Assembly (NCBI GenBank): GCA_037043455.1
Contig: JAWPHD010004372.1
Coordinates: 1-64,000 of the forward strand
Direction: 5' to 3'
DNA length: 64,000 bases
From: Cyrtodaria siliqua
Lineage: Eukaryota; Mollusca; Bivalvia; Adapedonta; Hiatellidae
Shown here: positions 55,451 to 64,000 of the stretch, piece after piece
How the letters are laid out: each line of letters opens with the position of its first letter
How positions within the stretch are numbered: the stretch's first letter is position 1
Program-made: the position numbers and the translations under genes
The notes under the pieces: generated by a model
What the model was told of the DNA's origin: nothing
The model's database searches: none
Seen by the model: the letters and a program-made list of their open reading frames with translations, nothing else

Positions 55451-56839
55451 ACTTTAGACACTGACGAGACAGTTGGGGCGAAAGTATTCAACGGACGCGT
55501 TTCGGCAGTTATTCATTACGAAAATTGGTTACGGAAACATGACAACGTGCGAGAAAATATGAAAGTACCCTTTTCAATGAATATTAAACATTTTATAGGT
55601 ATACTTTCGACATATTCTGAAATACATTGACTATGAACCTAAGAAACAAGATGTACAAACCTGATCGGCAAAATAAAAATCTACTCACGAACCGTCGAGC
55701 TATCGCAATCGTACATCTTACCATCGCGCATCGATGTGTAAACGTCGATACGCGATGGTGCGATTGCCCTAACGGAACATCGTACATAAAGGTTTCTCAA
55801 TCCAAAAGTTTCTGAACTATGCAGAAGTCATGAAATGATCACTTAACCCGCGTTTTGACCTTGATGTTTCGTTTCCAAATATGAATCTAAAAACCATAAA
55901 AATGTGCCTCAACAAATAACGAATATCGCAGTGCATGTCACTTAAACAGCAATTTATTATGTAACATTTAATTGATAAATGCAGTGATTTAAGAAGTTTA
56001 TTACATCTCAGATAAAAGAGATTGACTTTAAGAAGTATTTGTTTGTGATAGAAGTATATGTTATTGAATTGTTTGTATAACTTTCAGCAACAAGTAATAA
56101 CCAATGTGGTTGTAGCATTATTTTAAAATGTTATTTGGAAAGTGGAATACTTTGTATTACATAAGATTGTGGTAAACACACTAAATTTTCTCAGCAATAT
56201 CTTTGGAACACTACTGGGGGCGGCGGAATGGGATGGGGGTAAACTTGCATATTATTGGCCCATAAATAACTCTGAGGCATAAAATAACGTTCAAATCGCC
56301 TCATGTTCCTTTAATGACATTAATTAAGTCAGTTTAAAGTCTAAATAGGAGAACCATTAACCTGCTAAGCACGACTACAATAGCCTTTGCGTCTATTGTA
56401 AACCCAGATCAGCCTGGAACAGTCCATTATATATATGTAGCAGCCTGGAACAGTCCATTATATATATGTAGCGGGTTTACGGTTAAAATTTGTCATGGAA
56501 ACTGACTGGTCGCATGCTTAGCATTTACGGAACTTTCCAGTAATACCTTGAATACGGTCCCGGAAAATAATTGCGTTCAAATAACATCAGCACCTCAGCA
56601 TCTAATTGTCCGGCTTAAAGAAATTGTATGTATAGCGTTTAGTATGGGACAATTTTAACCATGCTTGGAAATAAATTGGCAAGTTACAGAGTAAATAAAA
56701 CCAGAGCCTTTTATTTCAATTTTCATCACAGATGAAACATATTTTCCGGTCACAGAGTGAACAAGAATATCAGTAGAATCGATGGATGCTCCTCGAATTG
56801 GGTGCTTTGTATTAGAAAGGGCAATAGAATTTAAATGCA
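55451..56839. other. Intergenic, nothing recognised except small repeats
   Basis: 55700-55770 is an imperfect hairpin of ACCATCGCGCATCGATGT and its complement. 56410-56470 is a direct duplication of 'CAGCCTGGAACAGTCCATTA'. No exon is seen; upstream FAM151 5' UTR exons could be here but cannot be recognised. Confidence 0.55.
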
Positions 56840-57355
56840 GCTAGAGCTATGGTTCTTATGCTCTCTCGCATTGCCTTTTATCATTGTGTGGATTTTCATT
56901 ACAGTCCCTTTAGTAGTTTTCGAGTCATATTCCGGACAATAATTATAAGTACAAAATTACCAAGGGAATAACTCTAATTTGAATGAATATAGAGTAATGT
57001 TATTTGTGTTCTGCATCTCCTCTCATATTCCTCTATTATTGTGTCAAGTTTCATTGCAGTCCCATCAGTAGGATTTGAGTTATGCTCCAGACAAGAATTA
57101 TAAGTATAAACTTACCAAGGACAATAACTCTAATTTAAATTATGATAGAGTTATGGTTTCTATATTCTGCACTTACTCTCATTGTCCTCTATCATAGTGT
57201 GAAGTTTCATTGCAGTCTCATTCATAGTTTTAACGTTTCAGACAAGAATTATAAGTATAAAATAACAAAGGCCAATAACTCTAGTTTGAATGAAGACATA
57301 GTTACGGTTATTGTGCTCTGCATTTCCTCTTATTGCCCTTTATCATTTAGACCGT
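56840..57355. repeat. Tandem repeat, about 155-bp unit, three copies
   Basis: Units share 'TCATTGCAGTC', 'AGACAAGAATTATAAGTATAA', 'AATAACTCTAATTTGAAT' and 'TTCTGCA' words. Confidence 0.8.
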
Positions 57356-57529
57356 GAGCCATACACTTTTTTGTTACCATCTCAAGGGACAAATTCTTAC
57401 TAGTACCATGTTATTGAGTACCTTGTAGAGAAACAAAAAATCCATGATAGCAGTGTGAACAGGGTAGTTGATTCCTGTTATTAGAGTTATCTCCCCCTTT
57501 TAAACAAAACTCTTGTTTCTTTAAAAAAA

Positions 57530-58290
57530 TCGTTTTCGCTGAAACTAGAAGAGCTACAGGTCTAATATTTTGCATGTATTATACATTTAGGGTCCTCTAC
57601 AAAGTATTTATAAAATTGTGACCCAGGGTCAAATATGGCCCAGCCCCGGGGGTAGCATTTTTTCATACAGTTATATAGGAAATCTTTAAAAAATAAATGA
57701 TTTGCTCTAAACCTGTAAGAGCTAGAAATCCAATATTATGCATGAAGCATAAGCTTACGATCCACTAGCAAGTTTGTCAAAATGTTGACCCAGGGGTCAC
57801 TTTTGTTCAAATCGTGACTCTGTGTCCAACTATGGCCCGGTTCTGGGGTTAAAGTTTTACAAAGAGTTATATAGGAAAGTCCATAAAAATATTCTTTTTC
57901 TGATACTACAAGAGCTAGAGGTCTAATACGATGCATGTAGCATAAGAGTATCGATCTCTACCAATTTATTTTGTTAAAATGGTGATATTATGGTCAAATG
58001 TCGCCTGGTCCCGTGGGGTCACATATTTACATGACCGTCTATAAACATCTTCTCTGAAACTACAAGAGCTAGAGGTGTAATAAGCTACATGTCGCTTAAG
58101 ATTATTGTCCTCTACCCAATAATTTAAATGGTGTCCCTTGAATCAAGTCTGGAATCAAATTTGGCCCTGTCCCGGGGGTCACACTATAACACTGAATTAT
58201 ATAGGAAAACATATTCAAACAGCTTCTCTGATACTTCAAAAGCTAAATAATAGTTCGCATGTACCATAAGCTTATAGATATATAGAGAAT
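57530..58290. repeat. Tandem repeat, about 155-190-bp unit, about four copies
   Basis: Units share 'CTACAAGAGCTAGAGGTCTAAT', 'GCATGTAGCATAAG', 'GACCCAGGGGTCA', 'GGCCC(A/G)G(C/T)CCCGGGG' and 'GAGTTATATAGGAAA'. Confidence 0.85.
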
Positions 58291-58486
58291 GTGACTTTTG
58301 ATAAGGTATTCCATTATGAAGACTTAACCATGTTTACAAATCGCATATTGAATAAACCACGAACTAAAATCACAAAGTAGACCATTGCATTTTCGACAAA
58401 TTGCCAAAAAAAAACAGAAAGAAAAAGAAAAGGCATTTTACGGTTTAACTGTTGATTTTAAGTTGTTTGTAATACAAATTTTAAAA

Positions 58487-58788
58487 TAACCCGCCAAATT
58501 ACGACAAAATTACACTACAAAAACAGTTCATCTCATATAATAATGCATATATGTGTCGCTTAAAAGTATATGTTTATTCATGGGTTTTTGTAATATCCGT
58601 AATTGAATGTGTAAAATGAATTATCCATTTTTGTTTTGTTTTGTCTGGCTGGTTAAAGCTTTTTATATTGTATCTATAGAGTTTTGATTCTCAAACGATG
58701 TAAGTTATATATATACCTGGTGGTCAGTATGTTTAGAAACGATGTACATATGTTGTAAAATGTGGCTGTTGTTGGCGGGATAGCTACT
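58487..58788 (+). mobile_element. MITE family R3, copy 4
   Basis: Starts AACCCGCCAAATTACGAC and ends GTTGTTGGCGGGATAGCTAC. The interior matches copies 1 and 2 ('GTTTAGAAACGATGTACATA', 'TGTCTGGCTGGTTAAAGC'). Confidence 0.85.
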
Positions 58789-59290
58789 TGCAGAAGCACC
58801 TGTATGTCGGATATAGCTTTTAGAGTAAACATCAGTAAACTAACCGTGATCACTAAATGTAATCTATTTCGATGCACTGGGTACCGATTCTTATCTGGAA
58901 GCGTTTAATTTTTTTTATATCTTATATGTATATTATATTGTCACATTAAGTTATATTATTTAAATCAGATAATGTGTAATGAGTATTCTTAATTGTCCTG
59001 TTTTATCCCAAGGCATTAATTGCCAAGTTTATCAAAACAGCAATGAGCTGGCATATATAAGTTGCAACTCGACATACTTGAACTTGGTGCTAACTTACTA
59101 GATAAGTGATCACGGAGCCAGTGAATTTTGTCGGTGTGTTCTTGGTCAAGACACTTTTACCCTCATCCGTCGGATGGGGACGTAACCCAGGCGATCCCGT
59201 ATATTGCTTGTTTTTTTTCCATCATGTTAAAGAAACATAGGTGTCTATTCGTCAGTAGGGCAGGTTCCTAAATGCCTATATAATATATCC
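58789..59290 (+). repeat. Unassigned sequence followed by a partial R6 copy
   Basis: 59150-59290 has 'CCCTCATCCGTCGGATGGGGACG' type words and 'GGGCAGGTTCCTAAATGCCTA' as in R6. 58789-59100 shows nothing recognisable. Confidence 0.55.
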
Positions 59291-59747
59291 CCCAACCCCT
59301 CAACCCACCCACACACACACACTCCTCTCTCTCTCTTCAATACACCTTCTTTTTTAGGTAATAATCATTCCAATTGCACTTGCATGCGCAAAAGTAGGGT
59401 TAATGCTTACTATCCTAGGTTAATTCCATACTCTAAATCAAGTACGGAGAACATCACAACCTATGCTTAGATACATATATGTTTAGATACATATCCTAAG
59501 CAGGTGCTATTGTAACAACTGCACCAATACTAACAAATAGTTGCCATGGTAAGTAGTTAGTACAGTGATCTGGGTATCACCCTAAAGATATTTCTTCGTC
59601 GACGCCGTGTGGTTCCCGGGCAAGAATATGACCACTGCATATCCAGGCATAGGGATAAAATTTCCCCGAATTCATGTTAATTTTGTCATTTTTGTTCATT
59701 ATTTTCATCATGAAACCTGTATTGTTTCAGGTCTACTTCAGTGGTGG

Positions 59748-59955
59748 CAGTGATCGTGGCTCCAGCGAAAAATGGAGTGTTTACTAGAGAATTTGCAGCA
59801 ACTCTGCAGTTCTGCAGGTAAGAAGGTTCTAGGCACATTCTGCAATTTTTTATCTAGATGTTAATGAAGAGTGAGCCGGGTCGAATGTTCATTCCTTTTG
59901 GCGCCATATAACATGTTTGTGTTGGTGCACCGTAAAACCCCAATTCAATTCATCT
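59748..59955 (+). mobile_element. SINE-B copy
   Basis: GGCTCCAGCGAAAAATGGAG, then CTGCAGGTAAGAAGGTTCTA, AAGAGTGAGCCGGG, GCGCCATATAACATGTTTGT and the tail GTGCACCGTAAAACCCCAATTC. It matches 48833-49012 in reverse. The tail is similar to but distinct from SINE-A. Confidence 0.75.
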
Positions 59956-61021
59956 TCGTCGATTTTTTTTTCAGTAACACAAAAATGGTTCGTGCAAATG
60001 CATATACTACTATTTTTACATGTCATATGCAGAATTCTTCATTGTGTTGTATATGGGTGGGGAAATTCAGGTGTAAAAATCCTTAAAATATGCATAAATT
60101 GTAATTAAAAAGTATTAAAATAACTTTTAAGATTTTGCGTTGCAATATGCAATGTTTAATTCATGTATTTATGTGTAATACATACACATAAATAATCCAA
60201 ATGTGTAATCATAATAAGTATTGCGATGACGCATACACCTGAAAAAAGACTTTTGTTAAAAAAAAACACGTTAAACCGCACATTTCCTTTATCTAGAATC
60301 CTTTGGACTATGTGTTGTCTGTGCAATATATGTATATATCAGAACATGTTTATACTATTTATGTTGCAGTTACTTTGAGGAAGGCTTATACTTCCAGTTT
60401 GGCATGTGTCTCAACTTAGCAGGCTTACTTATGAACACATATGTGCAATGCCATGAACATTGCTTAGTACTTAATTTCATCAATATATCATAACAATCCA
60501 TTATTCATATTATAATATTATTTAAATCATGTAGTGGGGTTGTAAACTACTGATTCTTACAAGTTTACACGTATATTGTAAAAAATATTAACTAAACTAA
60601 ATGCATAAAAATGTGTCAATAGTGGGTGGGGTAAATTGACTTCTAATTTGAAGCAAAATCGAGATTTTAAACTGAATTCAGTGCTAAAAAAGAGCTGATT
60701 TACGCTTTATGTAACTCAATGAATTGTAAACTTAAGTGCATCTTCAAAAAGTACATCAATAATTATTCACACAAGCATGACATTCAAAAATGAACATCAA
60801 AAACTTATATGAAAGCGCTACAGTGATAACCTATTAATGTTCGATTTTTTTTTATATAAGCTACCTGTTCCAGACTGCTATCATGGAAAAATGTAATCTA
60901 TATACATTGCTCTTTTCAAAAAGTGATGGTAGAATTTGTCCCTTGAGTTGGTAACAATATCGAAAATGTTGGGTCCTGGCTCAAGGCCTAATTGTATGAA
61001 GTTTCAATGCAGTCCCATAAG
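59956..61021. other. Non-coding, nothing recognised
   Basis: AT-rich. 'GTCCCTTGAGTTGGTAACAATAT' near 60940 is the complement of a similar phrase near 57375, probably scattered repeat pieces. No gene. Confidence 0.55.
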
Positions 61022-61580
61022 TACTTTCGAAGACAATATTTTTCTATTTGACTAATATGTATATGATATGCATTAAAAATATAAAGGGCAATAACTCAGT
61101 GGAATATTATCGAACCGGAACGTCACGATAACATGCGCATTTCCACTTGATACTGATACTTCCTACCTAGTTTCGCGAAACTCTAACAAGGGGTTATAGA
61201 GAAATAGCACCGACAAGAATTTTCTCTTTGACTACTATGTATATATGCATTAAAAATACAAGGGCCATAACTCAGTGCAAAATTATCGAACCGGAATGTC
61301 ACGCCAATATAATAATCTCCACTTGATATTGATACTTCCTAGCAAGTTTCACGAAATTCTAACAAGGGATTATAAAGAAATAGCCCGGACAAGAATTTTC
61401 TATTTGTCTACTATGATGTATATATATATGCATTAAAAATTCAAGGGCCATAACTCAGTGGAAAATTATCGAACCGGAACGTCACGACAATATGCGCATC
61501 TCCACTTGATATTGATACTTCCTAGCAAGTTTCGCGAAATTCTAACAAGGGGTTATAGAGAAATAGCCCGGACAAGAATT
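61022..61580. repeat. 179-bp tandem repeat, about three copies
   Basis: Unit starts are near 61022, 61201 and 61379, with 'GAAATAGCCCGGACAAGAAT', 'AGGGCCATAACTCAGTGGAA', 'TTATCGAACCGGAACGTCAC' and 'GATACTTCCTAGCAAGTTTC'. A GGACGGACAGACGAACGG tract and (CA)n/(CCCCCA)n follow to 61690. Confidence 0.9.
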
Positions 61581-61739
61581 GTACGGATGGACGGACAGAC
61601 GAACGGACGCGCGCACGCACTGTCAATGCGGCGACGATATCACCCCCCCCCACACACACACACCCACTCATACCCCCACCCCCGCCCCAAATAAAAAATG
61701 TTCGGGAGCAAAATAAAACATATATTCCCGTCGACATTA

Positions 61740-61890
61740 GTTTATTATATTAATGAGTTAAGAGAAAAATATAGAAAAAAATATTATTGGAAAAGACCAA
61801 GTATGTTTAAATTTTTGGAACTTTTGTGAAAATCACAAAATTATAAAAAATCTGAGTGTCTTTGTTTTTAAAGCCTTTGAGATAAGAGGG
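61740..61890 (+). mobile_element. LINE ORF2 C-terminal fragment
   Basis: The frame encoding YINELREKYRKKYYWKRPSM then FKFLELL, and after a one-base shift ENHKIIKNLSVFVFKAFEIR, aligns with the last 55 residues of the LINE at 38492-40750 (YKELR...YYWQRPNIPKCIELL...VKNLATYVFDAFKIR). It is a diverged relative, 5'-truncated, followed by an AT-rich tail. It ends about 60 bp before the virus-like block. Confidence 0.75.
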
Positions 61891-61952
61891 CTAAATGTGT
61901 TATAATAGTAATTAGTGTACAAAACACATTTTATTATTAAAATATATGGAAC

Positions 61953-63104
61953 TTACTCTTTAATATTAAGACCAGTCAACTTTGTTTTGTTCTGTTTTTT
62001 AGCATAACCAACATCATCTTTCATGATGCTTATTCCATCTATTGTTGCTTCAAACAATACAATCCAGCTTGCATTGTCTATTTTTACTTCCAACTCATCA
62101 ATTATACCAAGAAATGATGTGTGCCGACTATCAGACTTTTGATTAAAATGTTTCAATAAAGCTATTTCATTATCAAAAGTTTTGCTTTTTCCATCCTGGA
62201 CAGCTTTTAATTTCTTTGAAGAATCAGCAATAGCAGTCTCTAGTTTATTAGTGTCAACCATTGTTTCATTAATTTTATGTAATTCTGTTCTAATGCACAT
62301 TTGAGAGTTATGTCTTTATCAAAAGCTTTGTTTTTTCATCCTGGGCAGCTCTATCAACCATTTTATTTAAAGCAGTCTCCAACGACTTACCATCAACCAT
62401 TTTCTTTTTAATGTCTTCAAACTCTTTGTTGATATCGTCAACGTTAGTGTTTATCTGTTCATTGGATATTTTAATTTTAGTTATTTCGGTAGTAAAAGCA
62501 GTTCTCATTTGTGTTGTAGCTTCAGCAATAGCAGCTTCAAGTTCATTGTTATCAACCATTTGTTTATTGATTTCTTTAATTCGCTCATTAATACTGTCAA
62601 CACCAACTTGTATTTTTTCGCCTAACTTTTTATAGAGCTCGCTATCATCTTCCAATCCATCTTCTTTCTTTTCTAACTCTTTCAAAGTATCACCGAGAAG
62701 TTTTATATCATCTTTCAAGCCATTTTGAATTTCGATCATTTTCTCACGGTTTGTCGGTAATTGCTTTTGTATCAGACTTATTTTGTCACCACATCTGTTG
62801 TCAAATTTTTCATCATGTCTGGAATTTTATCCATACTATAATCACGTATGATCTATGCTACTCTTCTTGCAGTAAATTGCTTTGTTGCCACATCATCTGC
62901 TTTTTCTGGATTGCCAACATTGATAATTATATTTTTATCCATATCAATATCACTTCTCAGAATATTTCCCTGGTTTTTACCCTTGTGAAGAAAATTAACT
63001 AGATGTTACTGTTTTACATACTCAGACAGTACAATACCAAAATTTGTAATATTAACACCGCCTGAACTAGCTTCCTCGCTTCCAAGATCATTAAAAAGTC
63101 CCAT
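61953..63104 (-). pseudogene. Virus-like coiled-coil fibre protein, disrupted
   Basis: On the minus strand an ATG at 63104 opens MGLFNDLGSEEASSGGVNIT and soon stops. A shifted frame carries ILRSDIDMDKNIIINVGNP, then ADDVATKQF, a module familiar from phage tail-fibre proteins (xMxxNxIxNVxxPxxxxDAATKxYV). After another break an open frame (62739-62308) is heptad-rich, with repeated (M)VDxxxLExAI words, and a further frame (62300-61953) repeats VDTNKLETAIA and ends with SWIVLFEATIDG. The layout, a short N-terminal attachment part, a long coiled coil and a C-terminal globular end, suggests a trimeric fibre or spike. It is an old, broken copy. Function is inference; no exact family is recognised. 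Confidence 0.55.
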
Positions 63105-63135
63105 TAATATGATAAGATTAAATTCCACCAGTGAA

Positions 63136-63732
63136 TTATTTTTTTACCAACTTCCTAGGACGATCTCATACTGTTTGCCAGTTGCTTTTTACTAAAACCC
63201 TGTTCGTTGGAAAGCATACCCAGCTCACGATTAACTGGAGTTGCGAAGAAAATATAATGAGAAAGGTCAACCGAATGTCTTTGGGAGTTTTGTAATAAGA
63301 TTGTGACAAGTAAATCACGCAACAATTCTTATGCCTGCCTTGGATGAAATAATTGACAATATTATTTTGGTTACGCTCGCAAAATATCATCGAAAATAGC
63401 TATCTTTTGAGTATCAGAATCCAAATCATTCACAGGGATAACTTGATCATCTGAACACTCCAGTATGTCTTCGACTGAGAATTTATTCTTTTTTGCTATC
63501 TTTTCAAGTTTTTGCGACAAGACCTGATACTTCGACTGTTCCAAGATTTTAGCAAACAAGTAAATCCTTCATAGTAAACTAAAGGTTTCAGCAACATGTG
63601 AACTAATGTGTTTGTCTTGACAGATCCTGAATTACCGCATGTAAGCATTCTAAAACAACAGACCGGCATGAAGTTCCATATCTGTTTGAAATTACTGTTG
63701 TCTGTCTTCATATCATAGTTTGGAATTTCCAT
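63136..63732 (-). pseudogene. Virus-like FtsK/HerA-type packaging ATPase, disrupted
   Basis: An ATG at 63732 opens a frame with the P-loop region TCGNSGSVKTNTLVHMLL. The Walker A glycine before the Lys is Val here. A frameshift near 63550 leads to a second frame with QKIAIFDD (Walker B), and another near 63385 leads to NNIVNYFIQGRHKNCCVIYL and SQSYYKTPKDIRL, the sensor region characteristic of A32-like genome-packaging ATPases of Polintons/Mavericks, adintoviruses and large DNA viruses. An in-frame TGA precedes the last residues, which end at TAA 63136-63138. Length (about 199 codons) is near the usual size for this family. It is clearly a dead copy: Walker A change, two or more frameshifts, one stop. 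Confidence 0.8.
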
Positions 63733-63836
63733 TATAATAATACTTGGATAATACTTAACTAGTCTTAACTCATGTTATTTTATCTAACCCTATAGTATAC
63801 ATGTCTTTGTTAAAGTGGAAATAATTAGCGAATAAA
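63733..63836. promoter_or_regulatory. AT-rich divergent spacer
   Basis: 104 bp between the minus-strand ATPase start and the plus-strand open frame. It is strongly AT-rich with TATA-like words (TATAATAATA, CTATAGTATA) in both directions. A shared bidirectional promoter would fit the compact layout of such elements, but this is inference. Confidence 0.3.
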
Positions 63837-64000
63837 ATGCAAATATCGAATAATCGTGTTAAAGAATATGAAAATAAAGTTATTCAAAAAAGACTAGAAA
63901 CAGGAGCTAGTAAGGATTTATACCAAAAAATGCTCGAGTCAGTAACTAGTAAAATAACAGAGCAAACAAGACAGCTAGCTGAACATTTGGTTACCCTTCC
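63837..64000 (+). CDS. Open frame running off the window, virus-like block
   Basis: An ATG at 63837 opens 54 codons without a stop to the window edge (MQISNNRVKEYENKVIQKRL, then LETGASKDLYQKMLESV). The translation is Lys/Glu-rich and predicted helical, with A-rich codon use like its neighbours and an AATAAAATG start context. It is divergent from the ATPase with a 104-bp spacer. I do not recognise the protein. Confidence 0.45.
   Translation, partial: MQISNNRVKEYENKVIQKRLETGASKDLYQKMLESVTSKITEQTRQLAEHLVTL

Noticed and set aside
59731..59818. Apparent exon with TTGTTTCAG acceptor and CTGCAG|GTAAGA donor
   Set aside because: The same sequence occurs in reverse at 48961-49010 as part of SINE-B, so the splice-like ends are repeat sequence.

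Overview
The window is eukaryotic and most likely from a bivalve mollusc. The evidence is spliced genes with GT-AG introns, AT-rich and repeat-dense DNA, dispersed repeats of the kind common in bivalve genomes (blocks with 'GGGCATAACTC' and runs of 'GGACGGACG'), tRNA-derived SINEs, and many jockey/CR1/L2-like LINE remains. The species is not determinable from the sequence alone.

Three spliced host genes were rebuilt by reading splice sites and checking that intron phases match. (1) Minus strand, 3.8-11.7 kb: four consecutive exons of a cadherin-repeat gene, with both ends outside what I can find. (2) Plus strand, 30.2-44.2 kb: a complete three-exon glyoxylate/hydroxypyruvate reductase (GRHPR-like, 323 aa). 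(3) Minus strand, 45.2-55.3 kb: a complete six-exon, two-domain FAM151 (menorin-family) membrane protein (544 aa). Genes 2 and 3 converge with about 1 kb between their stop codons. A C2H2 zinc-finger exon near 14.8-15.0 kb is a weaker candidate gene.

The rest is largely a record of transposition. It includes Tc1- and mariner-like transposase remains, a near full-length but disabled LINE in GRHPR intron 2, and three further LINE 3' fragments plus an ORF1 fragment. There are several small inverted-repeat families (MITE-like), two SINE families, a degenerate copy of a repetitive cysteine-rich gene family inside FAM151 intron 1, and many tandem arrays. Some insertions can be ordered in time: a 5'-truncated LINE with a 9-bp target duplication sits inside a CCCGCC-ended MITE, and a 112-bp hAT-like MITE with an 8-bp duplication sits inside a LINE ORF1 relic.

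The two most interesting structures are these. A 2.3-kb fold-back element (33454-35746) has two arms of about 945 bp, CAC/GTG termini and a 5-bp target duplication, and encodes nothing visible. At the right edge (61.9-64.0 kb) lies a virus-like gene block: a disabled FtsK/HerA-type packaging ATPase (Polinton/Maverick or adinto-like), a coiled-coil fibre-like protein with a phage-tail-type motif, and a divergent open frame running off the window.
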